Assembly: GCF_002849655.1 (NCBI RefSeq)
Contig: NZ_PDNW01000016.1
Location: 1 to 64,000, forward strand
Length of the DNA stretch: 64,000 nucleotides
Direction: 5' to 3'
From: Pollutimonas subterranea
Lineage (GTDB): Bacteria; Pseudomonadota; Gammaproteobacteria; Burkholderiales; Burkholderiaceae_B
Part shown: one piece after another, positions 7,236-17,018 of the stretch
Layout: the number at the start of each line of letters is the position of its first letter
Numbering within the stretch: position 1 is the stretch's first letter
Made by a program: the position numbers and the translations under genes
Notes under the pieces: generated by a model
Database searches by the model: none
What the model saw: only the letters and a program-made list of their open reading frames with translations
What the model was told of the DNA's origin: nothing

Positions 7236-9116
7236 ATGCCTGAACGCCGCGTCATAGCGCCTTTGCCCGACTTGCTGATCAGCCAGATTGCCGCTGGCGA
7301 AGTCATCGAGCGCCCGGCATCCGTCCTGAAAGAATTGCTTGAAAACGCCATCGACGCCGGCGCGCGGGCGATCGAAGTACGACTGGACGGCGGCGGAATA
7401 CGCCGGATTGCAGTCACGGACGATGGCTGGGGCATACCCGAAAATGAACTGCACCTTGCACTGACCCGACATGCGACCAACAAGATAAACAGCCTGCATG
7501 AACTCGAGTCCGTCGCATCCATGGGGTTTCGAGGCGAAGCACTGGCGTCTGTGGCGTCCGTCGCACGCCTGACCCTGACGTCCCGTACCGCCCAGGCTGC
7601 GCATGCCTGGCAGATCGAGGCGGCCCAGGCACAGCCGACCGCGGCTTCTGGCCCTGTCGGCACCACGATCGACGTGCGCCAGCTGTTTGACGAAGTGCCC
7701 GCCAGGCGGAAATTCCTGCGCGCCGAGGCCACCGAATACGGCCATTGCGTCGATGCGCTTGATCGCATAGCGCTCGCACAACCGCACATTGCGTTTCGGC
7801 TGTTCCATAACGACAAGGCGCAACGCCATTGGCGTGCCGCCGACATTGCGCACCGTGTGCGCGACGTCCTGGGCGCCGAGTTCGTCGAGCAAGGCCTGGA
7901 AGTGGAACAGGAACATGGCTTGATCACGCTGCGCGGCATAGTGACCAAGCCGACCTACGCGCGTAGCCGCGCCGATCGCCAATACCTCTACGTCAATGGG
8001 CGCTACGTTAAGGACCGCACTGTCTCGCACGCTATACGTCAAGCTTATGCCGATGTCCTGCATGGCGATCGGCAGCCCGCCTATGTGCTGTTCCTGTCGG
8101 TCGATCCTGCCGGTGTCGACGTCAATGTGCATCCGGCCAAACACGAAGTACGATTCCGCGACAGCGGTGCGATCCATCGCTTCGTGTCGCAAGCTCTGGC
8201 CCATACGCTGGCAAGCGCCGGTGGACAGGCGCTTGCCAGCGGTGCACCTGGTGCCGTCACGTCAGCCGAAGCTTCCGACAACAGCTCCGCCAACCAGCAG
8301 GGCGGCTACGGCCATGTCTACGGTATGCCTGGCGGCGAACATGCCTTGCCGGTCACTGACGGCGCACCCAATACCGGTCCCGGTACTTTTCGCGCCCATC
8401 AATTCCAGCGTACGTTTTCCTTGCGCGATCCTGCCGCGCAGCCCAGCGCCAACTGGCAGTCGTTCTATCGTCCCATGGAGTCGACAGCTTACGAGCCTGG
8501 TCGACAGGAAGAACCGGCAGACGCCGGACAGGAATTTCCCCTGGGCATGGCCTTGGGTCAACTTCATGGCATCTATATATTGGCCCAGAACCGTCACGGA
8601 CTGATCCTGGTCGACATGCATGCCGCACATGAACGCGTGGTTTACGAGCAATTGAAAAATGCGATGGATGCACAAAGCCTGCCCTGCCAGGAACTCCTGG
8701 TGCCCGTCGTATTCGCCGTCACCGAGAAAGAGACCGCCCTTATTGAAGAGCATGGCGACGCGCTGACGGGGTTGGGACTGACCATCACGCCCGCCGGACC
8801 AGCCTCTCTTGCGGTGCGGGCCGTACCCGCATTGCTGGCCGGCGGCGATATCGAATCGCTTGCGCGTAGCGTCCTGCGCGACCTGGCCAGCGTAGGCTCT
8901 TCGCCACGCCTTACCGAACAGCGCAACGAACTTCTTTCAACGATGGCATGCCATGGCTCCGTCCGGGCGAACCGGCGCCTCACGCTTGACGAAATGAATG
9001 GTTTGCTGCGCGAAATGGAGCAAACCGAAAGGGCCGATCAATGCAATCATGGCCGGCCCACCTGGGTGCAGTGGAAGATCGGCGAACTCGACCGAATGTT
9101 CATGCGCGGCCAATGA
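7236..9116 (+). CDS. mutL: DNA mismatch repair protein MutL
   Basis: Mismatch-repair coordinator of 626 residues that links MutS recognition to strand incision and helicase loading. The N-terminal GHKL ATPase shows motif I ([10 protein letters not shown]), motif II (DDGWGI) and motif III (GFRGEAL). The transducer domain is followed by a low-complexity linker at roughly 340-440, then the C-terminal dimerisation domain ([16 protein letters not shown], and CHGSVRANR near the end). I start at ATG 7236 ([11 protein letters not shown]), since MutL proteins start immediately before the IxxLP element; an upstream in-frame ATG at 7176 adds an unlikely 20 residues. The last base pairs overlap miaA. Confidence 0.95.
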   Translation: MPERRVIAPLPDLLISQIAAGEVIERPASVLKELLENAIDAGARAIEVRLDGGGIRRIAVTDDGWGIPENELHLALTRHATNKINSLHELESVASMGFRGEALASVASVARLTLTSRTAQAAHAWQIEAAQAQPTAASGPVGTTIDVRQLFDEVPARRKFLRAEATEYGHCVDALDRIALAQPHIAFRLFHNDKAQRHWRAADIAHRVRDVLGAEFVEQGLEVEQEHGLITLRGIVTKPTYARSRADRQYLYVNGRYVKDRTVSHAIRQAYADVLHGDRQPAYVLFLSVDPAGVDVNVHPAKHEVRFRDSGAIHRFVSQALAHTLASAGGQALASGAPGAVTSAEASDNSSANQQGGYGHVYGMPGGEHALPVTDGAPNTGPGTFRAHQFQRTFSLRDPAAQPSANWQSFYRPMESTAYEPGRQEEPADAGQEFPLGMALGQLHGIYILAQNRHGLILVDMHAAHERVVYEQLKNAMDAQSLPCQELLVPVVFAVTEKETALIEEHGDALTGLGLTITPAGPASLAVRAVPALLAGGDIESLARSVLRDLASVGSSPRLTEQRNELLSTMACHGSVRANRRLTLDEMNGLLREMEQTERADQCNHGRPTWVQWKIGELDRMFMRGQ

Positions 9117-10066
9117 AAATGCCCATAGTATGTCTGGCCGGACCTACGGCCGCAGGGAAAAGCGCTACGACGCTGGCACTGGCCAGTCGCTGGCCGATAG
9201 AAATCATTGTCGTGGACTCGGCGACTGTCTATCGCGGGATGGATATAGGCACGGCCAAGCCGACAGAAGATGAGCAAGCCGCCGCCGCACACCATCTGCT
9301 CGATATCCGCGATCCCGCTGAAAGCTATTCCGCAGCCGAGTTCCAGGCCGACGCAAGCGCGCTTATCGAAGCCATCCAGGCCAGGGGTAATATTCCGCTA
9401 CTTTGCGGTGGCACGATGCTGTATTACAAGGCGCTGCGTGAAGGATTGAACGAGCTCCCGCCGGCGGATCCCCAGGTGCGAACCGACATCGACAACGAAG
9501 CCAAAGAATGTGGTTGGCCGGAACTGCACCGGCAATTGGCCGCCTACGATCCCCTCACGGCGGCAAGGCTGGCACCCAACGACAGTCAGCGGCTGCAGCG
9601 AGCGATTGAAATATACCGTGTCAGCGGCACGCCCATGTCGGTGTGGCTCGCCCAGGCCCGCCCCCAGCAGGACATCAAGCACGAGTTCGTCACGATCAGC
9701 CTGGAGCCCTCGGATCGCCTGGCCTTGCATGCAAGAATCGCGCAGCGCTATCAGCAAATGATTTCGCACGGCCTACTGCAAGAGGTGCAGGCTCTGCATC
9801 AACGGCCGGATCTGCACACCGGCCTGCCATCGGTGCGATGTGTCGGCTACAGGCAGCTATGGGACTTTCTGGATGGGAAGATCGATATGCAGACCGCGGT
9901 GGAACAGGCCGTTGCCGCCACCAGGCAGTTGGCCAAGCGCCAGCTGACGTGGTTGCGCTCGCAACCAGAACGCCATGTTATTGACTGCCTGGCCCCGGAC
10001 GCCTCAGCGCAGGCGGTCGACAAGATTTCGGCGTTCTGGTCAAGCTCGGCGCCCGCGGGCTCTTAG
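9113..10066 (+). CDS. miaA: tRNA dimethylallyltransferase
   Basis: Transfers a dimethylallyl group to the N6 of A37 in tRNAs that read UNN codons. The product has 317 residues with the P-loop GPTAAGKS at about residues 9-16, the [16 protein letters not shown] substrate motif, [17 protein letters not shown] and the conserved VRCVGYRQ(L)W element near residue 245. ATG 9113 overlaps the mutL stop as ATGA, so the pair is translationally coupled, a common arrangement in proteobacteria (where hfq often follows). Here hfq does not follow; the next gene is purM on the opposite strand. Confidence 0.95.
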   Translation: MKMPIVCLAGPTAAGKSATTLALASRWPIEIIVVDSATVYRGMDIGTAKPTEDEQAAAAHHLLDIRDPAESYSAAEFQADASALIEAIQARGNIPLLCGGTMLYYKALREGLNELPPADPQVRTDIDNEAKECGWPELHRQLAAYDPLTAARLAPNDSQRLQRAIEIYRVSGTPMSVWLAQARPQQDIKHEFVTISLEPSDRLALHARIAQRYQQMISHGLLQEVQALHQRPDLHTGLPSVRCVGYRQLWDFLDGKIDMQTAVEQAVAATRQLAKRQLTWLRSQPERHVIDCLAPDASAQAVDKISAFWSSSAPAGS

Positions 10067-10094
10067 CTGTATCAGCGTCTACAGCCCAATTGTT

Positions 10095-11147
10095 CTACAC
10101 GACCACGGCTTGGGGCGCATCGCCGCTTTCGCGGTCGACGATTTCGCCCAGGATGCTGACTTGCTCGCCATGAGCCGCCAAGGTGGCTTTCACGGCGTCG
10201 GCCTGATCGGCGGGCACGACAAGAATCATGCCGATGCCGCAATTGAATACGCGATGCATTTCCGAGTCGGCAACCCCGCCGTTTTCCTGCAGCCAGCGGA
10301 AGAGTTCCGGCATGACCCACGCATCGCGATGCAGGCGCGCGGCCAAGCCGGACTGCAGGATACGTGGAACGTTATCGAGCAGGCCGCCGCCGGTGATATG
10401 CGCGAGCCCCTTGATCGCCGGGCCGTGCGCAGCCAATGCCGCCAGCACCGACTTCACATAGATGCGAGTGGGTTCCATCACGACATCTTCAAGACGACGT
10501 CCGCCCAGGTCCTGGCCGGGCCTGGCATTGGCGTGCGTGAGAATCTTGCGCAGCAACGAGAATCCGTTGGAGTGAGCGCCGCTGGAAGCAAGCCCCAGGA
10601 TGACGTCGCCCGCGACAATGGATTTTCCATCGATAATGCGCGATTTCTCGACCGCCCCGACAGCAAAGCCCGCAAGGTCGTACTCGCCATCGGGATACAT
10701 GCCGGGCATTTCGGCCGTTTCGCCGCCGATGAGGGCGCAGCCGGAGAGTTCGCAGCCCTTGGCGATTCCGCCGACCACGCTGGCGGCCGTATCGACCGAC
10801 AATTTGCCGCAGGCGAAATAGTCGAGGAAAAACAGCGGTTCGGCCCCTTGCACCAGGATATCGTTGACGCTCATGGCGACCAGATCGATACCGACGGTAT
10901 CATGGCGCTGCCATTCGAAGGCGAGCCGCAATTTCGTGCCCACGCCATCCGTTCCGGACACCAGCACGGGCTCTTTCAGGTGCTTGGGCACTTCGAACAA
11001 GGCACCGAAGCCGCCAATGCCCGCCATCACGCCCGCACGCATGGTTTTCGCGGCAAGCGGCTTGATACGGTCGACAAGCGCATCGCCGGCATCAATATCG
11101 ACCCCTGCATCGCGGTAGGTCAGGGAAGCTGAATGTTTGTTTGTCAT
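10095..11147 (-). CDS. purM: Phosphoribosylformylglycinamidine cyclo-ligase (AIR synthetase)
   Basis: Fifth step of de novo purine synthesis: ATP-dependent ring closure of FGAM to AIR. The product has 350 residues, the usual length. Family motifs are in order: [15 protein letters not shown] near residue 10, [10 protein letters not shown], the nucleotide-binding [13 protein letters not shown] around 65, [11 protein letters not shown], and [11 protein letters not shown] near 143. It converges with miaA (28 bp between stops) and is divergent from hda, with about 135 bp between the two starts serving as the promoter region. No purine-operator match was scored by eye. Confidence 0.96.
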   Translation of the reverse strand: MTNKHSASLTYRDAGVDIDAGDALVDRIKPLAAKTMRAGVMAGIGGFGALFEVPKHLKEPVLVSGTDGVGTKLRLAFEWQRHDTVGIDLVAMSVNDILVQGAEPLFFLDYFACGKLSVDTAASVVGGIAKGCELSGCALIGGETAEMPGMYPDGEYDLAGFAVGAVEKSRIIDGKSIVAGDVILGLASSGAHSNGFSLLRKILTHANARPGQDLGGRRLEDVVMEPTRIYVKSVLAALAAHGPAIKGLAHITGGGLLDNVPRILQSGLAARLHRDAWVMPELFRWLQENGGVADSEMHRVFNCGIGMILVVPADQADAVKATLAAHGEQVSILGEIVDRESGDAPQAVVV

Positions 11148-11282
11148 GAGAAATGCCGTGGGATGTGCAAGAATTGCGTGTTTAATTAAATACCAGGGTT
11201 GATTTTACGATGAACGGAGCCACTGCACGTAACTTGGCCGCCACATGCCGGCCATGCCGCAGCGTCCTTCATTAGACAACAC

Positions 11283-11969
11283 ATGACACAGCAACTGATA
11301 CTGGACTTGTTACCGCCCTCTGCCCCCACGCTCGAGAACTTCGTCGTCGGCGAGAACGGCGCCGCGCTCGACGCATTGCGGCACTGCGAACCCGGCCGCG
11401 CCATTTACCTGTGGGGCGCACCGGGCGTGGGCCGCAGCCACTTGCTGCAGGCCGTCTGCGCGCGCCCCGACGCGCTCTACCATGGACCTGGATCAAGTGC
11501 TGCCATGCTAAAGAGCATAGCCACCGGCGAGCTGCTGCGGCACAAGCTCATTGCCATCGACAATGTTGAGTTCCTCGACGACGAGGGCCAGGCAGCCTTG
11601 TTTGCCCTGTACAATCGCTGGCGTGAGGTTGCCGCCGCCCGGCATGGATTTACGCTGGTCCTGGCAGGCGACCACGCCCCCATGGCGATGCTGGTACGTG
11701 AAGACCTGCGTACCCGCCTTGGCTGGGACCTGGTGTTTCGCCTGGAATTGCTCTCCGACCAGGACCGCGCCGAAGCCCTTAAAGCCAGGGCTGCCGAACG
11801 AGGCCTGCAGCTTTCGCCCGAGGTAATAAGCTGGGTTCTCACCCACTATGCCCGCGACATGAGCCGCCTGACCTCGCTGATCGATGCGCTGGACCGTTAC
11901 TCGCTGGAGAAGCACCGGGCAATTACCTTGCCTTTACTGAAAGACCTGCTGGCATCCAGCCAGACCTGA
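11283..11969 (+). CDS. hda: DnaA regulatory inactivator Hda-like protein
   Basis: AAA+ protein of 228 residues related to the DnaA ATPase domain. With the sliding clamp, Hda stimulates ATP hydrolysis by DnaA and limits re-initiation. The N-terminus has a clamp-binding-like stretch QLILDLLPP (residues 3-11). The P-loop reads GAPGVGRSHLL, with arginine where most P-loops have lysine; the same change is known in E. coli Hda. Sensor and arginine-finger elements (DNVEFL; SRLTSLIDALDRYS) follow. It opens a run with HAD phosphatase, pcnB and folK with short gaps. No strong Shine-Dalgarno sequence is seen. Confidence 0.88.
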   Translation: MTQQLILDLLPPSAPTLENFVVGENGAALDALRHCEPGRAIYLWGAPGVGRSHLLQAVCARPDALYHGPGSSAAMLKSIATGELLRHKLIAIDNVEFLDDEGQAALFALYNRWREVAAARHGFTLVLAGDHAPMAMLVREDLRTRLGWDLVFRLELLSDQDRAEALKARAAERGLQLSPEVISWVLTHYARDMSRLTSLIDALDRYSLEKHRAITLPLLKDLLASSQT

Positions 11970-11987
11970 TAATTACTTGCGATCTTA

Positions 11988-12689
11988 ATGACAACCCCTA
12001 AACGCCTGGCCCTGTTTGACCTTGACCATACCTTGCTGCCCCTGGATAGCGATTATCAATGGGCCGACTTCCTGGCACGCACCGGCCGGGCCGGCGATCC
12101 GGCCGAAGCCCAGCGACGCAATAACGACCTCATGGAGCGCTATAACGCAGGCGTACTCACGGCCGAGCAATCGGCTGAGTTCATGCTGGGTTTGCTGACC
12201 GGTCCCGAGCCTGCGGAGCTTGCCGCCTGGCATGAGGCTTTCATGCAGGAAGTGATCGAGCCGGCAATTCTACCGATCGCAACCGACCTGGTCCGCGAAC
12301 ACCTCGATCGCGGCGACCTGTGCGCGATCGTGACAGCCACCAACGAATTCGTCACGGCGCCTATTGCGCGCGCATTCGGCATCCCACATCTGATTGCGAC
12401 GGTGCCCGAAATGCACGAGGGCCGCTACACAGGACGTATCCAGGGAGTGCCCAGCTTCCAGGCCGGGAAAGTGACCCGCGTCCAGCAATGGCTGGATGAA
12501 ATGGGAATGACACTGGCCGGGTTCGACAGCTCCTTCTTTTACAGTGACTCTCCCAATGACCTTCCCCTCCTGGAAGTCGTGACGCACCCGGTCGCCACTA
12601 ACCCCAGCGAGGTGTTGCGCGAAGTCGCCGTACACCGGAACTGGAAAATCCTTGACCTGTTCAACGACATGCAAGACGCAAAGTCCTAA
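11988..12689 (+). CDS. HAD-superfamily IB hydrolase (SerB-like phosphatase)
   Basis: Protein of 233 residues with HAD motif I LFDLDHTLLPLDS (nucleophile D10, acid D12), motif II in VTATNEF, and motif IV YSDSPNDLPLLE. This is the subfamily with a helical cap between motifs I and II. Members include phosphoserine and histidinol phosphatases and bacterial HAD-IB proteins of unknown substrate. Genes hda upstream and pcnB downstream are conserved neighbours in Burkholderiales. The substrate is undefined; phosphoserine phosphatase is not assured because the full SerB signature is not seen. Confidence 0.85.
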   Translation: MTTPKRLALFDLDHTLLPLDSDYQWADFLARTGRAGDPAEAQRRNNDLMERYNAGVLTAEQSAEFMLGLLTGPEPAELAAWHEAFMQEVIEPAILPIATDLVREHLDRGDLCAIVTATNEFVTAPIARAFGIPHLIATVPEMHEGRYTGRIQGVPSFQAGKVTRVQQWLDEMGMTLAGFDSSFFYSDSPNDLPLLEVVTHPVATNPSEVLREVAVHRNWKILDLFNDMQDAKS

Positions 12690-12698
12690 AATACATTC

Positions 12699-14048
12699 AT
12701 GCTTAAAGAAACAATAAAAAACTTTGTCGGGCGGCTTTTTGCCGCCCCACGCCGTGGACCTGAACGGGTATCCAGGGAAAAACACGGTATAGACCGGCGC
12801 AACGTGTCGCGCCATGCCATCAAAGTGTGCGAAGTGTTGCAGCATGAAGGCTACGCGGCCTACATCGTGGGCGGAGCGGTGCGGGACCTCATCGTAGGAC
12901 TCGAACCCAAAGACTTCGATGTTGCAACGAACGCGACACCCAACCAGATCAGGTCCCTGTTTCGCCGGGCCCGCATCATCGGCAAGCGTTTCCAGCTGGT
13001 CCACGTCGTATTCGGCCAGGAAATCATCGAGACGTCCACCTTCCGCGCACCGGCATCGGTCGAGCAGGACACCGACGAACATGGCCGCATCCTGCGCGAT
13101 AACTTGTTCGGCACGCACGAGGAAGATGCGGCCAGGCGCGACTTCACGCTCAACGCTTTGTACTACGACCCTGTCACCGAAGAAGTCATCGACTACCATC
13201 GAGGCTTGCCCGATCTGAAAAAACGGGTTGTGCGCATGATCGGCGACCCGGAGACACGCTATCGCGAAGACCCAGTACGCATGCTGCGCGCGCTGCGCTT
13301 TGCGGCCAAGCTAAGCGCGACGATCGATCCGGCTACGCGTGAACCGCTGGTGCGCATGGCACACCTGATCGAAAACGTGCCGTCATCGCGCCTGTTCGAC
13401 GAAATACTCAAGCTGCTCACCTGCGGGCACGCCATGGATTGCCTGCGCCAGCTCCAGGCGGTCGGATTGCACCAGAGCGTGCTGCCGTCCATGGACCTGA
13501 CCTTCAAGGAAGAAGGCGGCGAAGAGTTCATCGAACTGGCCCTGGCTCGTACCGATGCACGGGTACGCGCCGGCAAGACAATCAGTCCCAGCTTCCTGTT
13601 CGCCGCTCTGCTCTGGAAGCTGGTCAACAAGCGGTGGCAAAAAATTTGCGCCGATGGCGAGCATCCCGCTCAGGCGCTCATGCAGGCTGCCGATTCGGTC
13701 GTGGCGGAACAAACTCGCAAACTGGCCATACAGCGGCGCTTCCAGGCGGATATGCGCGAGATCTGGTTCATGCAGGCCCGCTTCGAGCGCGCCAATGCCA
13801 AGACAATCTGGCGACTGGTCGAACAGCCCCGCTTCCGCGCCGCGGTCGACTTTCTGCAATTGCGTGCCGAGGCTCATGAAGTGGATAGCGTCCAGGCGCA
13901 ATGGTGGATGGACTTGGCTAATGCCGATGACTCGAGCCGCGCCGAGATGATCGAAGAGTACGAGGCCGAGCATCGCAGCAAACCGGCGGCGGCACGGCGA
14001 AGGCGCAACCCGCGGCGGCGTCCACCCGCCCAGGCAAGCAGGCCCTAG
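12699..14048 (+). CDS. pcnB: Poly(A) polymerase I
   Basis: Adds poly(A) tails to RNA 3' ends, promoting decay and plasmid RNAI turnover. The product is 449 residues. The nucleotidyltransferase core shows AYIVGGAVRDLIVGLEPKDFDVAT (key residues GG, R, D, D) around residues 53-75, then RRARIIGKRFQLVHV and a conserved DFTLNALYYD. The C-terminal part ends in a basic tail rich in arginine and proline (RRRRNPRRRPP), typical of PcnB and distinguishing it from CCA-adding enzymes. Starts nine bases after the HAD gene and ends 20 bases before folK. Confidence 0.93.
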   Translation: MLKETIKNFVGRLFAAPRRGPERVSREKHGIDRRNVSRHAIKVCEVLQHEGYAAYIVGGAVRDLIVGLEPKDFDVATNATPNQIRSLFRRARIIGKRFQLVHVVFGQEIIETSTFRAPASVEQDTDEHGRILRDNLFGTHEEDAARRDFTLNALYYDPVTEEVIDYHRGLPDLKKRVVRMIGDPETRYREDPVRMLRALRFAAKLSATIDPATREPLVRMAHLIENVPSSRLFDEILKLLTCGHAMDCLRQLQAVGLHQSVLPSMDLTFKEEGGEEFIELALARTDARVRAGKTISPSFLFAALLWKLVNKRWQKICADGEHPAQALMQAADSVVAEQTRKLAIQRRFQADMREIWFMQARFERANAKTIWRLVEQPRFRAAVDFLQLRAEAHEVDSVQAQWWMDLANADDSSRAEMIEEYEAEHRSKPAAARRRRNPRRRPPAQASRP

Positions 14049-14068
14049 CCCCATGGCGGTCCGCGGCG

Positions 14069-14554
14069 ATGCACGATGATGAGACGGTATATGTAGGCCT
14101 GGGAGCCAATCTGGGCGACGCCCGGGCCTGCATCGAGCAAGCGGCCGACCAGCTGGCAACATGGCCCGGCATCTGCCGGTTTGTGTTATCGCCCTTGTAC
14201 CGCAGTGCTCCTGTCGACTCGACCGGGCCGGACTACGTCAATGCCGTCGCGCAATTCACGACGAACCTTCCAGCAAATGACTTGCTGCGCGTCCTGCAAG
14301 ACATCGAGCTGGCGCACGGACGACTACGTCCCTATCGAAATGCGCCGCGCACCCTGGACCTGGATTTGCTGCTGTACGGCACCCAGGATATCCGCGAACC
14401 GGATCTTACCGTGCCGCATCCCCGCATGCATGAACGCGCGTTTGTGCTCAGGCCGCTAGCCGATCTCGCGCCCGGCCTGCGGTTGCCGCAGGGACCGATC
14501 ACCGTTCTGCTGGCAGCCTGCTCGGACCAGGTGCTGAGCCGAATGCCCGAATAG
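14069..14554 (+). CDS. folK: 6-hydroxymethyl-7,8-dihydropterin pyrophosphokinase
   Basis: Transfers pyrophosphate from ATP to 6-hydroxymethyl-dihydropterin in folate synthesis. The 161-residue protein contains VYVGLGANLGD near the start, the substrate loop LSPLYRSAPVDSTGPDYVNAV, and the HPPK signature around RPYRNAPRTLDLDLLLYG (metal-binding DLDLL). It ends with TVPHPRMHERAFVLRPLADL. The gene is complete and is the last of the hda-HAD-pcnB-folK run. The usual folK neighbour panB or folB is not present. Confidence 0.94.
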   Translation: MHDDETVYVGLGANLGDARACIEQAADQLATWPGICRFVLSPLYRSAPVDSTGPDYVNAVAQFTTNLPANDLLRVLQDIELAHGRLRPYRNAPRTLDLDLLLYGTQDIREPDLTVPHPRMHERAFVLRPLADLAPGLRLPQGPITVLLAACSDQVLSRMPE

Positions 14555-14625
14555 ACCATTTTTGGTCGAGGTGGTTACAAAGCTCGCTGCAGCGCGGAGG
14601 CGTTGGGGACTTTCAGGTTCTTGAG

Positions 14626-14850
14626 AAAGGCGGGTGTGTCGGGGACTGTTTCGGCTTCACGCGCCACGCCCTGGCGTTGCCAGGGTGCCCGTTCCGGTCA
14701 GCACCATCGAGGCGCCCGCGGAACTCGCCCCGGTCGGACCGGTGGTCCGACACCCGTCGGGCTCAAACAGCCGCGGCCTTGCCTCCTCGATGGCACTGAC
14801 CGGAACGGCGTGCGCGAGGCGCCTGCACAGCCCCCGACACACCCGCCTTT
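14626..14850. repeat. 225-bp imperfect inverted repeat in a gene-free gap
   Basis: The 419-bp gap between convergent folK and ccl is filled mainly by this structure. Outer arms of 24 bases (14626-14649 and 14827-14850) match with one mismatch. Inner arms of 22 bases (14691-14712 and 14785-14806) match with two mismatches. The centre is a perfect hairpin, GTCGGACC-GGT-GGTCCGAC (14733-14751). The left side carries an extra small hairpin, CCCTGGCGTTGCCAGGG. Five T residues follow the right arm on the plus strand, so it could terminate the folK transcript. It may also be a MITE-like or REP-like element. No convincing protein is encoded. Confidence 0.75.
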
Positions 14851-14973
14851 TTGCCTCGGCGAAGCTTGGACGAGCCCACCCACCCCGGACAACGTCATCA
14901 GAACAGGACAGCGTCACTAAAGCAACGTGCCGTAAACACTTGAACCGAAAATGCGCTAAAGAGCGGCTTGGCG

Positions 14974-15789
14974 TCAGGCCGCCTGCGCCAGGATTTGCCT
15001 TGCACGCTGTATGACGGGTGCGTCGACCATTTTTCCATCCAGCTGAAAAGCGGACGAACCCGTGGAATTGGCAATATCGATGACACGTTTCGCCCACTCC
15101 GCATCGGCTGCCGTGGGCGCAAACGCGGCATGAATCGTGGCGACTTGCTTGGGATGTATGCACAGCATTCCACCGAACCCCATATCGCGGACCTGCTGGG
15201 CCAGCTGAAACAAACCGTCCTCATCGGAGAAGTCGGGATAGACGCCATCCAGCGGGGCGGCGAGTCCGTGGGCGGCGCTATGCAGCAGTATCTGGCAGCG
15301 TATGTGGTTCAACAGAAGCGCAGCGCCCGCCGTGTCTGGCGCCGTGCCCAGCTCCAGCATGAGATCCAGGCTACCAAAGGAAAGGCGGGCCACTCCCTGT
15401 TGCCCCGCCATTTCACCCAGCGCCAGCACACCTTTGGCACTTTCGATAATGGGCAGAACCGTGCTGACGGCTTGAGCGACCTGCTGGACCTGAAGGGCGG
15501 ACTCGGCCTTGGGCAGCAAAACGGCACGTATGTTCGGATTATCGGCGCATGCGGCAAGGTCGGCGTTGAACCACGGCGTGGTCGCGCCGTTGATGCGAAC
15601 GCAGAAATCGGCTTGCCGGTTGGCACTCGCGAAATCGCACAGATGCTTGCGGGCCTGGTCCTTGAACGCGTGCTCGACGGCATCTTCGAGATCAATGATT
15701 ACGGTATCGGCGCCTGCCGCAAGCGCCTTGGAAAAACGCTCGGGACGAGTGGCCGGCACGAACAAGGCCGACCGGATTTGCTGCTGCAT
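14974..15789 (-). CDS. CitE-like lyase, probable (S)-citramalyl-CoA lyase
   Basis: HpcH/HpaI-CitE superfamily aldolase of 271 residues. Motifs visible include RSALFVPATRPERF, IDLEDAVE (metal ligand region), CVRINGATTPWF, LPKAES and LPIIESAKG, ending with the DGVYPDFSDEDGL and IHPKQV elements. In the itaconate pathway of Pseudomonas aeruginosa the equivalent enzyme splits citramalyl-CoA into acetyl-CoA and pyruvate. The ATG at 15789 overlaps the CoA-transferase stop as TGATG; a TTG one codon earlier is also possible. It is the third gene of an overlapping operon, which is the main support for the substrate. Malyl- or citryl-CoA activity remains possible. Confidence 0.8.
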   Translation of the reverse strand: MQQQIRSALFVPATRPERFSKALAAGADTVIIDLEDAVEHAFKDQARKHLCDFASANRQADFCVRINGATTPWFNADLAACADNPNIRAVLLPKAESALQVQQVAQAVSTVLPIIESAKGVLALGEMAGQQGVARLSFGSLDLMLELGTAPDTAGAALLLNHIRCQILLHSAAHGLAAPLDGVYPDFSDEDGLFQLAQQVRDMGFGGMLCIHPKQVATIHAAFAPTAADAEWAKRVIDIANSTGSSAFQLDGKMVDAPVIQRARQILAQAA

Positions 15790-17018
15790 CAAATTACCCC
15801 TTTTTGCGCCAGACCGCTGATTTGCTCTTCCGAGTATCCCAGGCTGGCAAGAATCGTGGCGGAATTTTCTCCCAATGCGGGAATCTTGTCCATCCGGGCT
15901 TGAAAGGCCGAACTCGTCGCCGGCGGCACAAGGGCCGGCAAGGGACCGACGGCGCTGTCCACCTGGCGCCAGCGCTCGCGCTGAGCCAGCTGCGGGTGAT
16001 TCCAGACATCCTGCATCGTGCTTACATTGGCATTGGCAATACTGGCGGCCTCGAGGCGTTCAATGACCTTCGCGCGCGACAGGGATGCAAACGTGGTCAC
16101 GATAAGAACGCGCAAGGCTTCCTTGTTGGCAACGCGCTGTGAGTTCGTGTTGAACCGGGAATCAGCGGCCACGTCGGGTTGCATCAGGACGGTGTTGCAG
16201 AATGCCGCCCATTCACGCTCGTTCTGCAATCCCAGCATGACTTCACTGCCGTCCCCGACGGGAAACGGACCATAGGGATAGATCGTGGCGTGCGATGCGC
16301 CGGCCCGCGGCGGCGGGGCGGCGCCATCGAAGGCGTAGTACATGGGAAAGCCCATCCACTCGACCATGCTCTCCAGCATGGAGACATCAATGCGGCTGCC
16401 TTGCCCGGTACGCTGGCGCAGGAGCAGTGCCGACAAGATGCTGCTGTAGGCGTACATTCCGGCGGCGATGTCCGAGATTGAACAACCCGCCTTGGCCGGA
16501 CTGTCGGGTGTCCCGGTGACGGAAAGAAAGCCGCTCTCGCTTTGAATGAGCAGGTCGTAGGCTTTTTTATCTTGATACGAACCGCCTTCGCCATAACCTG
16601 AAATATCGCACACGATCAGCCGCGGATGTTGTTCACGCAGCGCTTCATACGACAGGCCCAACCTGGCGGCGGCGCCGGGAGCCAGGTTCTGCACCAGGAC
16701 GTCCGCCTGCCCGATCAGGGCTTGCAGGATATCGGCCGCTTCCGGACGCTTCAAATCCAGCGCGAGGCTTTCCTTGGAACGATTGGTCCACACGAAGTGC
16801 GAGGCCAGTCCTTTCACCCGCTCATCGTAGCTGCGCGCAAAATCACCAACTCCCGGCCGTTCCACTTTGATGACGCGCGCGCCCATGTCGGCAAGCTGGC
16901 GCGTGCAGAATGGCGCCGCAATGGCATGCTCAAGGCTTACCACCGTAATGCCATCCAGCGGGCGTGGTGCCAGGGACGCACCGTTGGAAGCGTTGCTTGA
17001 CTGCGATGACTGACTCAT
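15789..17018 (-). CDS. Class III CoA-transferase, probable itaconate/C5-dicarboxylate CoA-transferase
   Basis: CaiB/BaiF family, 409 residues, moves CoA from a donor such as succinyl-CoA to a carboxylate. A serine-rich N-terminal stretch of about 15 residues precedes PLDGITVVSLEHAIAAPF. The catalytic aspartate is expected in KKAYDLLIQSESG, and the signatures VERPGVGDFAR, QNLAPGAAARLGL, VCDISGYGEGG and DVSMLESMVEWM are present. It overlaps the upstream hydratase by ATGA and the downstream lyase by TGATG, so the three are co-translated. Together with those neighbours the best fit is itaconate or mesaconate activation. Substrate choice is inference from context. Confidence 0.82.
   Translation of the reverse strand: MSQSSQSSNASNGASLAPRPLDGITVVSLEHAIAAPFCTRQLADMGARVIKVERPGVGDFARSYDERVKGLASHFVWTNRSKESLALDLKRPEAADILQALIGQADVLVQNLAPGAAARLGLSYEALREQHPRLIVCDISGYGEGGSYQDKKAYDLLIQSESGFLSVTGTPDSPAKAGCSISDIAAGMYAYSSILSALLLRQRTGQGSRIDVSMLESMVEWMGFPMYYAFDGAAPPPRAGASHATIYPYGPFPVGDGSEVMLGLQNEREWAAFCNTVLMQPDVAADSRFNTNSQRVANKEALRVLIVTTFASLSRAKVIERLEAASIANANVSTMQDVWNHPQLAQRERWRQVDSAVGPLPALVPPATSSAFQARMDKIPALGENSATILASLGYSEEQISGLAQKGVI

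Noticed and set aside
9975-11132. A 385-residue open frame on the plus strand through purM
   Set aside because: It is antisense to a clear, full-length purM, has no recognisable domain, and its composition follows the opposite-strand gene.
14603-15163. Three overlapping open frames (105, 126 and 168 residues) in the folK-ccl gap
   Set aside because: They lie in the large inverted repeat, have no family features or ribosome sites, and their composition is explained by the repeat.
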